Source: Amaranthus tricolor (lineage: Eukaryota; Streptophyta; Magnoliopsida; Caryophyllales; Amaranthaceae). Taken from it: 64,000 nt of DNA. The translations under genes and the position numbers were made by a program. Location: the NCBI RefSeq assembly GCF_026212465.1, contig NC_080049.1:7680859-7744858 (forward strand), given 5' to 3'. This document shows positions 49,931 through 61,348 of this stretch, piece after piece; the stretch's first letter is position 1; every line of letters starts with the position of its first letter. The notes below the pieces were generated by a model. It ran no database searches. It was given only the letters and a program-made list of their open reading frames with translations, and had not been told where the DNA came from.

Positions 49931-50279
49931 AAATATACATTGGGCCAGCCCAATAATGATAATCTCACCTCGAGAACGTCTCATATGATGGCGTGTTATG
50001 TGCCTTGATTGAGATGAATTATTTACATAGGAACACTTTCCCTTCAAAAATATTGCAAATTCTTGTATGAGATGGTATCGCCGTAAGACACGTCCCGTAC
50101 ACGGGTTAAATAGGCCAACTAATATAAATTGTTAGCATATGAACTTTTTCTTTTGAGATTGTCTGACCGAGATTACCGAGAGATGGGGTCTCACCATAGT
50201 AGCTCCAAAATTAGTACCCTGCCCTCCCCTACGATAATGATCACCCAGTAAAATTTTGGCCTCAACACGGCCGCAACAA

Positions 50280-50929
50280 CATTCCATTATTCCACTTTTG
50301 TGAAATCAATTTCTCTTTGCTCTACTATCCTTCTCCATACATCTTCATTCATGGTAGTGAAAACTTTATTTTTTAAGACTTTTGATTCCTCCCTCTCCCT
50401 CCTCCCAATCTCCCAATTTTATGGTTTCCTCTCCTTCAAATTCTCAGCTCATCAGTTAACTAATGAGATATGTAAGTCCTTTTAATTTGTTTGAAATTTA
50501 AAGTGATTTTGTTGTTAAATCTCTTTTTTTTTTTTTTCTGTTTCTTTTGCACAAATTCCTTATTTTTTGATGTTTAATTTTGTTTTTGTCCAGCTTTCTT
50601 TTCTTGATCTAGAGAAGAAAAGTTGTGTGCTCATAGATTGTTATTGCTTTACAGTTTGTGTTTCCAACAATGACAAACTTATAGTTTATCTTTTGGTCCT
50701 GCTATTGTAGGTTCACTTGGCTGTTTATTTCCAGAATCTTGTCATCAAAATCAAGCTTTTTTTGGGGCTGTCTCTGTTTGAATTCAGTTATTTTTATCTA
50801 CAGCAAGCATCTTCTTTTCTTTGCCAAAGTGAAAAGGGTTCTATTCTATTTTGGAAATGAATAACTGGCAAGTAAACATTTATATGTATTTATAGCATTG
50901 GATGTTCGTGAACCCAAAATAAATTGGAA
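50280..50929 (+). promoter_or_regulatory. Probable 5' leader of the PPR gene
   Basis: Pyrimidine-rich leader-like sequence (TTCTCTTTGCTCTACTATCC) from 50310 leads to a good splice donor GATAT|GTAAGT at about 50472. A T-rich stretch and TTTATAG near 50894 could end a leader intron. The alternative is that transcription simply starts later. No cDNA evidence. Confidence 0.4.
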
Positions 50930-52240
50930 ATGTACTCTGCAAGATCAATTCTCATCTCAAATCTGAGGCTGTACAATTGTGGTCAGTCTAGGTGTTTAAC
51001 ATTTATATTTTCTGGTTCTTTTCATCAACCTTGTTTTACCAGTCTCAAGCCACCTAATGGAGCAATCAATGCCAATGCCCGAATTGCTAGTTCTAATATC
51101 ATCCCGTCCATTGTCATCCATTCACATTATTCTAAATTGAACTGCACCAGCTTGTTGTGGTATTCTTCCAAGTCCCATAGACCATTTTTTCGAGCTTATA
51201 GGAAACGGGTTAATAAAAGGCTTAGACTAGCTAAAAAAACTGTGCTTAATGAGGATCGATTTAACAAGGCTATATCCCAACTTCCTGCAAGGTTTAGTGC
51301 TGATGATTTGCATAATGTCATTGCTTTGGAAGACGATCCTTTGGTGTGTTTAGAACTTTTTAATTGGGCATCAAAGCAACATAGATTTAAGCATAGCGTA
51401 AATACTTACCACATTACCATTCAAAAGCTCGGGGTTACCGGGATGATTGAAGAGATGTATAGTATTGTTGATCAACTCTTTGATCTTCCTCATTTTGGTT
51501 CAGAAGTTCTATACAATACTGTTATTTACTACTTCACTAAAGCCCGAAAGCTGAGCAGAGCCATTACTGTGTTCAAGCACATGAAGAAGTCCAAAATTTC
51601 AGATTGCATGCCATCAATTAGGACCTACAACTTTTTGTTTGCTGCTTTTGTTAGTCGTCGTAGGGATACATACATCAATCACTGGTACATGGGTACTATG
51701 GAGTGCCTTTTCAGACAAATGTTAAATGATGGAATTGAGCCTGACATTTTCTCCCTTAATTCTATGATACAAGGGTATGTGCTTTCAAATCATATTAATG
51801 ATGCCTTGAGGATATTTCACCAGATGGGTGTCGTTTATAGCTGTCCCCCCAATGCTCTCACTTATGATCATCTTATTCATGGACTATGTGCTCAAGCCCG
51901 GACTAAAAATGCTATGGATTTACTTGGTCAGATGAAGGAAAAGGGCTTTGCTGCAAGTGCTAAAACATACAACTCTCTTGTGAATGCTTTGGCCATTGGT
52001 GGTGTGGTTCAGGAAGCTCTACATGTTTTGCGGGAGATGACTGAAAAGCAGATTCCATCTGATCTTATTACATACAAGACACTTCTGGACGAGTTTTGCC
52101 GGAAAGGAAGAGCTTCAGAGGCGTTGAGTATTGTAAAAGAGTTGAAAGAGAAACACCTTGTTGATTCAATTAATTACAAAAATCTGCTACGTGCTGTCAA
52201 AGAAGAATTTGCAAGTAAAAGGAATGAAGGATTCCAATAA
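50930..52240 (+). CDS. P-type pentatricopeptide repeat protein
   Basis: Intronless frame of 436 residues. The start is ATG 50930 (MYSARSILISNL); the frame is open upstream but has no other ATG nearby. The first 100 residues are rich in Ser, Arg and Asn with few acidic residues, as in a mitochondrial presequence. A motif RFNKAISQLPARFSADDLHN and LEDDPLVCLELFNWASKQ precede the repeats. From about residue 156 come six to seven 35-residue PPR motifs, for example EVLYNTVIYYFTKARKLSRA, DIFSLNSMIQGYVLSNHIND, NALTYDHLIHGLCAQARTKN, AKTYNSLVNALAIGGVVQEA and DLITYKTLLDEFCRKGRASE. There are no E, DYW or SMR extensions. Such proteins bind organellar RNA; the target is unknown. It resembles Arabidopsis At2g27800-type proteins from memory. 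Intact and probably functional. Confidence 0.88.
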   Translation: MYSARSILISNLRLYNCGQSRCLTFIFSGSFHQPCFTSLKPPNGAINANARIASSNIIPSIVIHSHYSKLNCTSLLWYSSKSHRPFFRAYRKRVNKRLRLAKKTVLNEDRFNKAISQLPARFSADDLHNVIALEDDPLVCLELFNWASKQHRFKHSVNTYHITIQKLGVTGMIEEMYSIVDQLFDLPHFGSEVLYNTVIYYFTKARKLSRAITVFKHMKKSKISDCMPSIRTYNFLFAAFVSRRRDTYINHWYMGTMECLFRQMLNDGIEPDIFSLNSMIQGYVLSNHINDALRIFHQMGVVYSCPPNALTYDHLIHGLCAQARTKNAMDLLGQMKEKGFAASAKTYNSLVNALAIGGVVQEALHVLREMTEKQIPSDLITYKTLLDEFCRKGRASEALSIVKELKEKHLVDSINYKNLLRAVKEEFASKRNEGFQ

Positions 52241-53446
52241 TGGGAAGGTTAATTTTTATCCGTGGTTGTCATGCAATTTTTCTATAGGTTAGTTTGACCT
52301 ATTGTCGGGATGTTGCTAGAATTATGTTACTGGGTTTTTGGTTGAATCTTCAGCTGGATATGCTGGTGTGATGGACCATCTTTGAAGTTAATGTATATTA
52401 ATACTCCTGCATTCAGTAGTAATATTCCTTTTCCCCTCAAGCCAAGATCCAAGGGCCCCATTTTGGCCTGAAATAGCCATGCAGCTCTGCCTCTGATGAT
52501 CTGATCTGCTCTAAACCTGCCCAATGTATACATTTTCTCTCTATAGGATTAGTTTATATGCGAAATTGCCAGGCCTAGTTTGTTGGTGCTAAGCCTGAGT
52601 TTGGTCCTTGGAATCTTGGATTACCATCTCAAGATCTTAACTCTTAAACCAATTGTTGCAATTTTTTCTGCTTGGTTTGAGTGGTTCTATATGATTAGCT
52701 ATCATTTTGGCATGTACGCTATTTGAACTTATTGATAGCAAAAAAAAAAAAAAAAAAAAAAAAAATCATGGAGAAACAAGTCACTAAAAGCCTTTGCTGG
52801 CGAAACATTACACTTATTAATATTTTTGGCTATTTCCTATTTTTGGCTATTTCCTAGCTAAAATGACTAAATAGGTCAAGCTTTGTTCGAAATTAGTTGT
52901 TTCATGATTTGTATACATTTTGTGGAGACATGAAATGCACACTTGATGAAACAAGTAAGCTTCGTGTATAGTTTCAGTTAGGAAACATTATGGACTATGA
53001 TTGGGGATTAAAAAAAGGAGAAATAGACTGATTGTGATATAGGTTTATTTGGGTTTAATTTGATGTAGTTGGTAAACTAAACTAGAGTGAGACGTTAGAG
53101 CCTCCTACAGGATGTTTCAAGAAATGCCTCAATGGTTATTTGTGGGACTAAGTATTTGATTTCCATTTAATCTACTAGTTTAGCACACAGTTTCTCTCCT
53201 CTTAACACGAATATCAGTCTAGGCTTACCTATGAGAACTAGAGATAAGGACTCATGCTTTCTCTGAATAGGAATTTGAGTGAATTTCAGTACTAGGTTGT
53301 TGCTGAAAAAGGAAAAAAAAAGGAATTTCAGTTTCTCCCCTCTTAACACGAATAACAGTTGTGTTGTTGTCAAGCGTAGTTTAAATTTGAATTTTTGTGA
53401 TGCTTCTGCTGTCTTACCTTTGTATAGTTTTACTATTTGACAGGTA
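52241..53446. other. Region between the PPR gene and the TFIIIC subunit-like gene
   Basis: Holds the PPR 3' UTR and a run of about 25 A at 52740-52765. TTTCTCYCCTCTTAACACGA near 53191 recurs at 53332. A splice acceptor TTGACAG lies at 53443, just before the next ATG, so a non-coding first exon may lie upstream. No frame is supported. Confidence 0.5.
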
Positions 53447-56400
53447 ATGGATGAGGAACTAGATGCCATGAACGTTGTTCACCCTCAGCAAGAAGAATAT
53501 GTATTGCTTAATCTTGATGCTGTTTGTGGCCAAGTTGACATTACTCCTTACGACTTACGAGCCCTACATTTTATCTGTACGTTTAAACTTAAAACTTGTG
53601 AGGGTAGTGTTTATCTTGTGTCAAATTACTTATCGTTCTTCTAAATGACCTTGATAATTAATTAATGGGAAAAATTGAAATAAAAATTTCCACCTTTGCC
53701 TCATCAACTTATTAAATTCCCACCTTTTAAGTTTTTATCTAAAAATCCCATGTTTTAAATGTATTTGCATTTAAAGCATTTAAAAATTTGCTCCAGTACA
53801 ACTTGTTACTTTTTTTTTATCATTTTTTTTTATTTTTGATATTTTTAAAATTTAAAATTGAAACAAATAAGATTGAATAATAAATACTTTAAATAATAAA
53901 AGAAATAAAAAGAAAATATCTAAGGAAAAAATATCATTAAAACCCTATTTGTATTGCTAGTGCCACCGCCGTCAGCCCCTCCCTTTATGACTTATGGACT
54001 TGTTCATCTCTTTACTATAGTTTACTTATTTATGTTCTATATGTGACTTATGGACTTGTAATGCAGGATTTGGATACAGCCATCCCAATTATGACCATAG
54101 GAGACAAACTGAAGCTGGTGAGTTTATTAGCTTTAGTTAGTTGTGACATTACATCTTATATTTCTTTCTTTAATTGATAGTTCATCCAAGTGCTCTATTG
54201 TTTTCCAAAGGTGGTTTTTGTGGCAAAGAATCTAGTCAATCTATTAAACAACCCTAGATTTTCTCACTTGATATTGATTTTTTGATTTCACCATAGTAGT
54301 GATATGTAAGCCTGCTACTGACTTGCAGTTCCTTATTCCTCTTTAGATTTTCTCAACTCTTTAAATATCTTTGCAAGCTTTATCGAAAGAGAAAGGTGAC
54401 ATATACTTTTTAATCAGACCAAGTTCACACAAGTGTTTTAAAGATAACCGGAACAATTTTTAAAGGTGTTATGTAGAAAAAGCTTTAAGTGCAAGATCAA
54501 AGCACTTCAATGATGATTTCCGTTGTTTATTTGAGTAGAAATTCTATGCCCTTGGGCTTCCCACAGTGACATTGCAAGTTGCTAAAATATAAATAGGATA
54601 TGGACCTGGAGTTTCTAGTTTTGGCCTTTTAGGTCTTTTGTCTCAATCTTGGCTCCTATAAATTCTTCTTTGAAAATGAGTAACAAATTGATAGAGGGGT
54701 CGAAATGTAGTCCTATGGTCGTTGATGATTTGACTAAGTCCTCTCTATGCAATAATTTAACTATACACCTTAAATACTCCCAATGACTAGCATTAGTGGT
54801 AAGTAAGGGGTCGATCCTCAGGAAAATGCTTATGTAACAAGTAGAATTTTTATGACAATGAAGATTTTTGGGATTTGGTTTGATGAGTTATAAAAAAAAT
54901 TTATGATTCAAATTTTAAACAATAAAAGTAAAGACTAGAGTTTGGGGAGTTAACTTCTTGATTTACTATAGGGATGGGTTGAAAATATGTTTTTAATCAA
55001 GTTTTATGATGAGAAAAGTCTTTCTATTTTAGTTCCACAACTTCTGGGCATAGGAACTATATAGTTATTTATATGGTTTAGGAGATTCGGTTTCTGGGCA
55101 TAGAACTCGACCATACTACTTACTTTCTGATATAAGCTTATGACTTCCAATTTATGTTGAACAAGAAGCAATCATCCTAAGGGCTGACTAGGTCTCGAAG
55201 GAAGCCTAATAAAGTTAGCTTTTGGGCTACTCATTACTAGCATGAAATCATACTTCACAAGTGCTCAATACATTCAATCAACATAAAATTGTCCATGGAT
55301 GGAGATTGAAATGAACTTTCGATTCCTTACCATGGAACTCACATAAAAATTTAGAAGACTTACTACCCTCAACAATGGAGGGGTTGAAGACAACTATGAT
55401 AAGAACAAGAACTTCAATGTAATATTCAAGTGCTTCACAATAAGTTATATACTTAAACCTACAATATTCTGAAAATACCCAAGTGTCCTGAATTACTAAT
55501 GAAAACTACTTCCAACTACAAGAGTTCATGAACAAGATTACAACCCAAAGGCTTGAAATTAAGAATTAATGTGCTAAAGATAATGTTTAAATGAAAACTA
55601 AGGAATGTTTCTGGACTGAAGAACTACTTTGAACACATTCAAGTATGAATATGCAAAAGAAGAAAGAATGAGAGTTGGTTTAGCTTGTGAGCTGATGGGT
55701 GTGCCTTTCCTTGAGAACTTTGGAGTATTTATAGCCAAATTTATGAGCTTCTCCACTTGCTTTCATGATGATAGTAGCGATAGTCCAACAAGCAACCCCC
55801 TTCGTCATTAGTAGCAGATGCACAGGATTAGGAGGGCTGAAGTACGCAAAGGGATGGATTGGAGAAAGCTTGAGGCAAGAGATCACGAGCAAAAAATGAA
55901 CAGTGCTCAGCAGGTATGAACAAGTCGACCGGTCGACTGGTTCAGTCAAGGCCTATTTTTTTGCGGAAAATCCTCTAAAGTGTTTTGGTGCCTTGAACTT
56001 GCAATGGTACGTGGTCGACCCCCAGTCGACCAAGCTCGACTCCTTCACTAATTTGCCTGAAATTTGACGCTTTAATTCCAAAGGCTTGGGTTTCGATTCC
56101 CGAGAATCTTTTAGTGCCCGAACATGCTAATTCTTCCTAAAAAATGGCTAAAAACTTCTTAAATCATTTAAATAACTATACCACAAGCGTAAATCATAGA
56201 AATTGAGCATAGTAGGCCTTAGTTGAGTAAGATATGCATGGGAAAGGCTTAAAATTTAGTTAAGATTGGGGCATAAATTGCGCAATAATCGCACGTATCA
56301 CACTCACACACCAATATCAATACTTAAGGAAGAAATTGAGTGTCTTATGTAGTGCACAATGATATGAACCAAATATGCAAGGGTATGATGAATTGAAAAA

Positions 56401-58297
56401 TGAACAAAGCAATAAATAACACAAAGATTTAAGGTGGTTCGCCAAATACGGCTATATCCTCCATACCTAACTAGGATTATATTATAATGTGCTGAAGGAC
56501 AAAAGCTCTAAACTTGAAGGAATTACAATGGAGATTAGAATGGGTAAGAGAGGCTAAGTTAGGGAGTAATAAACTAAGCAAGAAGGGAGAGCTACAAATG
56601 AGACTTTTGGCTTGCTAACAAATGACCTAGGACTAGTGTGTTTATAGGAAAACATAAGGCAAAGTAGTTACAAGTGGTAAGACATCAGCACAAGGAGCAA
56701 AAGCGAGTCAGAGACCTGCTGAAGCATTCAATCATAATAGTGATTGCTCGAGCATAGTGGTGCTGACTGCTTCCGATTGGATCTCAACTTGTGCAACATG
56801 TCCCAGGTTCATGCTCCTTCCCTCTAGCCATTCTGTCCTTGTCCTAGCTTCATTGCATGCCTTGATGCCCAAGGTTGCTTCTTCCAATAAGTGCAAGAGT
56901 GAAATGTTCTAGGTTGATTCTCCCTCAACCAATACTAAGTGCACACTTGGGGCCTTCTCTACAAATACTAACAACTTGTTCATTTGCTTAATCAAGTCCT
57001 AAATACTAATCCTAACATTTTCAAATGAGACCCAGAGTTTTTCTTTTTAATTCTTAACAAATATGTGGGGTGGGGGGGTGGTGAGGGCTTCAAAATTTTT
57101 CAAGTATAATATGTTTGAAGTTGATAGACACGGTGAAATGGAATTAGATTTGTTGGTTGGATTCCATGAGGATGAATAAAACCAAGCATTGATAAACTGC
57201 AAGTGAAATATGCTCTATGTGCTTGGAATTTCTGAAGGATGAATAAATACCAAGCGTTGGATTCTATGAGGATGAATAAAAACCAAGCTGGCCAGAGTCG
57301 GCATAGGTGAGTGGCGTAAATGTGGGGTGTGGGTTTCGATCTTTTAGTGCGTATCTTTTTATCTTGGCAGCATTTACCTTGCTTTTCTTCTGATCAGTGA
57401 AATTAGTAAGTAGTTAATTGATCCTTACTTCCTTGCTAGAATTGCTCCGCCGAAATTCTACAGTGCCTTTCCAATTCTCTTAGCTTTTCTTCTTAAACCA
57501 AATAACTTGAACCATCTTCTGTCCAGAAAAGGGAAATGTAACCAACAATCTGATTTGGGTTGTCATTATCTCTATTAGTTCCGTTTAACTTCTTGTGGAT
57601 CCAGTCTGTTGAGGGTGGTTCTTCTTTGGAAGTTGCACACAGTTTAGTGTCAATAGTCTTCCACGACCTCACATTGATTTGTTTTATTTATTTGTTTGGT
57701 TCATGTAGCCGACTCATAGTTTTGGATTAACGCGTTGATATTGTTGTTATTGTTGTTGACATAACTCTTATTTTGCATTTTCCATATATGGATATGGATA
57801 TTCATTTTGTTTGTTACCATGTGTTATTTCTAACATGGTCACTTCAAGCGAGGCTGAGAATTGAAGGCATCTGCATTCTTTTTTGGTTCTTAGTTTACAA
57901 TTCCATACTTTGTGTTTCCAGATAGGAGAATATGAAGAAACTACAGGGACATGCTTAATCTTTCCGAAAAGGGTAAGTGATCCTCTTTTCAGTTGGTTAA
58001 GCTTCCTACTCATTTTAATTTGTATGTTACTCTTGTCTGTAACATGCTGTTTTTGGCAGAAAAAGCACCTTTGGTTCACGAAGAAACTGGATCTTCGGAA
58101 GCTAACCTTTCAAGTGTGCGTGTATAGTTGACACCAATCAAAGTCCGTTTAAAGAAATCAAGCCTGTTACATTCGTCCATAAAATTCTGAAATTCAGATT
58201 ACCGTTGTATTCTGAAAGGCAAGAAGTTTTAATAGAGAATCCGCGGGATGAAATTTTAAGTGAAGCAAAGCGATGCGATGCAAGTAGGAGAAATTAA
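53447..58297 (+). pseudogene. TFIIIC subunit 6 (GTF3C6)-like gene, frame broken three times
   Basis: Exons 53447-53576, 54067-54117, 57922-57972 and 58060-58297, all with GT/AG borders. In order they read MDEELDAMNVVHPQQEEYVL, NLDAVCGQVDI, DLDTAIPIMTIGDKLKL, IGEYEETTGTCLIFPKR, APLVHEETGSSEANL and CIVDTNQSPFKEIKPVTFVH, then KILKFRLPLYSE. This is the triple-barrel domain of the small TFIIIC subunit (compare the GEYEDTLGTCVIF motif of human GTF3C6), which helps recruit RNA polymerase III at tRNA genes. Breaks: exon 1 carries CTTACGA twice in a row, shifting the frame; exon 3 to exon 4 does not keep phase; exon 4 lacks one T before AAGTGTGCG. Translation as spliced meets TGA at the start of exon 2. 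Exon spacing and splice sites are well kept, so the decay is recent or the assembly carries errors. Confidence 0.7.
54118..57921. other. 3.8-kb intron of the TFIIIC subunit-like gene, retroelement-derived in part
   Basis: About 54690-56300 looks, on the minus strand, like LTR sequence (starts TGATACGTGCGATTATTGCG; contains CCTGAGGATCGACCCC). About 56310-57017, also minus, begins TGTTAGGATTAG and has TATA-like CTATAAACACACTAG, as in copia LTRs. Neither has verified ends or duplications. CCAAGC with GGATGAATAAA repeats three times near 57166-57290. Confidence 0.4.
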
Positions 58298-58904
58298 TTA
58301 TATTGCTTAGGTTGATCTGGAGCAACAATTTATGTTAGCTTTTGATTGTATTTGGCCTTATGCCCTTTGTTATAAAGAGCGATTTGTATATTCGAGTATG
58401 ATTGTACGTAATCTTAGTACAATTATTTAATTTATATGTATAATGCTCTTACCAAACAACTAAAAAAATCTCATTAAATGAGTTTCAATTGAAAGTCATT
58501 CTATAGCTGTACTTTTCAAAAAAAATGGAAGGACAAGTTGATGTATTTTTTTAGAACAAATCGTCATTTTCATCATATCCAGTGTATTTCGCTCATAAAA
58601 AACTATAGTCAGTATCTGGGGAGGGAAGGACGGCGGCAACTCATATCCATAAAGGAGAGCGAAACCAAAAGAGTTCCCCAACTCGAGAAAGATTAAAAGA
58701 AGTTTTTGCATTGGAAAAGATAAAAAAATGCATATAGATAAAATAAATAAGTAAAAACAATTAAAAAATAAAAATAAAATTAAAATAAATAAATAAAGTA
58801 ATAATTAAATAAATAAATAAAAAGAAAACAATAATACTAATAATACTGATAGAAACGAGAAAAAGCTAGAGAACAAGAACACAAACAAGTAATCGAAGAG
58901 GAAT
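58298..58904. other. Downstream flank of the TFIIIC subunit-like gene
   Basis: Includes AAATAAATAAG and AAAATAAA low-complexity DNA at 58725-58830. The minus frame 58496-58711 has no support. Confidence 0.55.
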
Positions 58905-59310
58905 CAGTAAGCTGAAGCATGGATATGGTGCCTCCAACTACCTCTATCCGTAGTCAGGTCCTCAGAGAGGTTTAACTCATGCAAGTCAACTTTTATTTAC
59001 TTATCCCAAGTTATCCTGGGTCCTCTATTATAATGCTTTCTACCCTCCACACGGGAGCGTCGAAAGTCTTTCTCTGCACATGTCCAAACCACCTTAATTT
59101 ATTTTCGCGCATTTTTTCAGAAATGGGTGCAACCCCTAGTTTGTCTCTGAACTCTTGGTTCCTAATTCGATCCATCAATGTGTGTCCGCACATCTACCTG
59201 AGCATATACATTTCTGTGACTTCCATTTTATGTTCAAAAATCTTCTTTACATGTCAATATTCTGTCCCATATAACAAAGCTAGTCTGATTGTCACTAGGT
59301 AAAAATTTTT
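58905..59310 (-). pseudogene. LINE ORF2 C-terminus (RTE-like), minus strand
   Basis: MCGHTLMDRIRNQEFRDKLG, then VAPISEKMRENKLRWFGHVQ, RKTFDAPVWRVE and EDPG. Past a break it goes on with LNLSEDLTTDRGSWRHHIHA. This is the very C-terminal tail of a plant LINE reverse transcriptase protein. The polymerase and endonuclease are absent. Confidence 0.82.
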
Positions 59311-60193
59311 TATAACGGATGTGGACGAATCGTTCTATTGGAGTAGTTGCTAGAACATACTACATAGTTTCAATAACAAATGTAGCAAAAAAAGACTGGA
59401 ACGATACTACTAGAAAGAATGGTTTCAACATTGCCTAAATGTAACCCTGTGTAGCTTGTATAGACATTTCGGACACTGATAGTTAGATGAATAGGTTGTT
59501 GGCTAATATGCCTAAATGTAATGTAGTAATGTCCATGCAACACTATGATGACAAGCTATTACCCCAGGATTAAAAAGGTTCAAATCTTCCACTTAAAGTC
59601 GGACTTACAGATTGTACTTTTCCAGTTAAGTTCATATGGGTCGAACACCTACATTCTAAGACTATACAAGCCACTTTCAAAACCAAAACACGCCACCCCA
59701 GAAAGTATTAATTGAATTCTAAAAATGTTAGAAAATCCAAATTCATTCAATATTGAATTTGATTGGCAAAACTTTCATTTTTCTTACCCAAAGGCTAAGG
59801 CCATTTTGGATTATTAAACAAATAGTAGTAGCTATAATCTACTAGCTTGTAACAGATATATGATTAATTAACGATATGCTTATATTAGAACGAATTAATC
59901 TGATTGACTAACCGATTGAATCACTAATTTGTTGGTAAATTAATAAAAAATTAAAATCAAATAAAAAATATAACACCTTTACTTTAAGACCCTGATGATA
60001 CAATTTGGAAAACTCACACACCAACCTGAGACTTAATAATGATAATGAACAAAGCAGAAAGCCAGAAAGTTGACAAAGAAGAAATCAACGAACGAAAGAA
60101 ACCATTCAAAAATAGAAATATGTTCATCCGCTAGAAATACTCTGAATATCGTATCATTCTATTTCAAACGAATAAGATCATTAGCAGCGGGTC
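59311..60193. other. 3' flank of the LRR gene, nothing recognised
   Basis: AT-rich, no frames or paired repeats. Confidence 0.55.
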
Positions 60194-60601
60194 TCAAATT
60201 TTGTCTTTCAAGTACTTAAGAATTGCTTTGGTTCCACGATCCAAAATCGTCCTTCTAATGCTGCAAGAAGGCACAAACAAGCACCTAAGAAAACTATGTA
60301 ATAAATATAGATTATGAACTCTTCTAATGTAAAAGCCAAAACAATACCGAAACTTAGATTAGCTTTATTTGCAACAATTTTATATTACATTGATTATGAC
60401 CTCTTCTATTTTAAAGGCTAAAAATTGATTATGACCTCTCAAACCACATATATTGATAAGAGAACAGATAAAGTGTTAGAATTACAATAAAAGTTACTAC
60501 AAAGAAAATGAACCAAAGAGTGAGCATGGACAATATGCTGCATACCTTCTAAGAGGATTTCCATCAAGTCTGAGGGCTTGTAAGCTGGGTTCAAGTAAAC
60601 C
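60194..60601 (-). CDS. LRRC40-like leucine-rich repeat protein, last two exons (partial)
   Basis: Minus strand. Exon 60601-60546 follows an acceptor CTGAACAG and ends AG|GTATGC; exon 60260-60194 follows TTCTTGCAG. Joined in phase they read GLLEPSLQALRLDGNPLR, then SIRRTILDRGTKAILKYLKD and KI with a TGA stop. This is the final LRR and C-terminal cap of LRRC40-type proteins, in which the last repeat is followed by a GTKA(I/V)L(K/E)YL(K/R)D helix. The exons are short and too few for an ORF search to find. Earlier exons, about 550 residues in the family, are not visible up to 64000. They may lie beyond the window after a TE-filled intron, or be lost. The protein is thought to be a cytosolic scaffold; its role here is unknown. 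Confidence 0.75.
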
Positions 60602-61348
60602 CTGTTCAGAAAATTCATTATAGAACGTAATGTTTCAAATCCAACTATAGCACTAACACCCTTTGTATAAAGGTTTTTATGGATGACAAGAAATACACAT
60701 TACAAAAGGAGATAAGTACCATCAGAACAAAGATCATCTATAATAACCTGATTGGGAAAAGAAATGTGATTATAGTGCAAAATCAAGGCTGGATTGGAAA
60801 GGTTTTCAAATTTATTCAAGGTGTAAAGAAACCACATTTTAGACTGATTCAAGGGATATCTCGTAATTTCGGCTGATATTTGGCGTTATGGCAACCTCAT
60901 CAGTCCCGTTACCGCATCACTGTGCCACAATTGTCATCATTACTGCATTGTCACACTATGAGTATGATAGACAACATATATTTATCCACCCTGGATTCTG
61001 TTTGCTTAAATCTTTAATTAGTGTGATGGACAACAGATGTTGAACGAAGAAGAATTTGAATGGAAGCTATATATATAATGTCCATTCTCAATGGAGTCAA
61101 CGATTTATAATTCTTTGGTTTTGGATTATAATAGACTAGTAAAATGGTTCTTAAATCATGTAGACTTCTTATTCATGTGAAGTTGCTGATAATGTTTGCA
61201 ATTAAGGGTCAACAGGAAACAATCTCTTTGTTATTACATGAGTAAGGTTGCACACATCTAAGGATCAACCTTTCAAACCCCGCTTAGGCTAGAGTCCATT
61301 AGTAACACTCGGGTAATGGAATGTTGATGTATATGTATATCATAACAA
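60602..61348 (-). other. Presumed intron of the LRR gene, nothing recognised
   Basis: The plus frame 60679-60876 has no domain. No upstream LRR exon was found in this stretch. Confidence 0.45.

Noticed and set aside
50930..52765. The PPR gene as a processed retrocopy, because it is intronless and an A25 run lies 500 bp downstream
   Set aside because: Most plant PPR genes lack introns, the A run is too far from the stop to be a clear poly(A) tail, and no flanking duplication was found.
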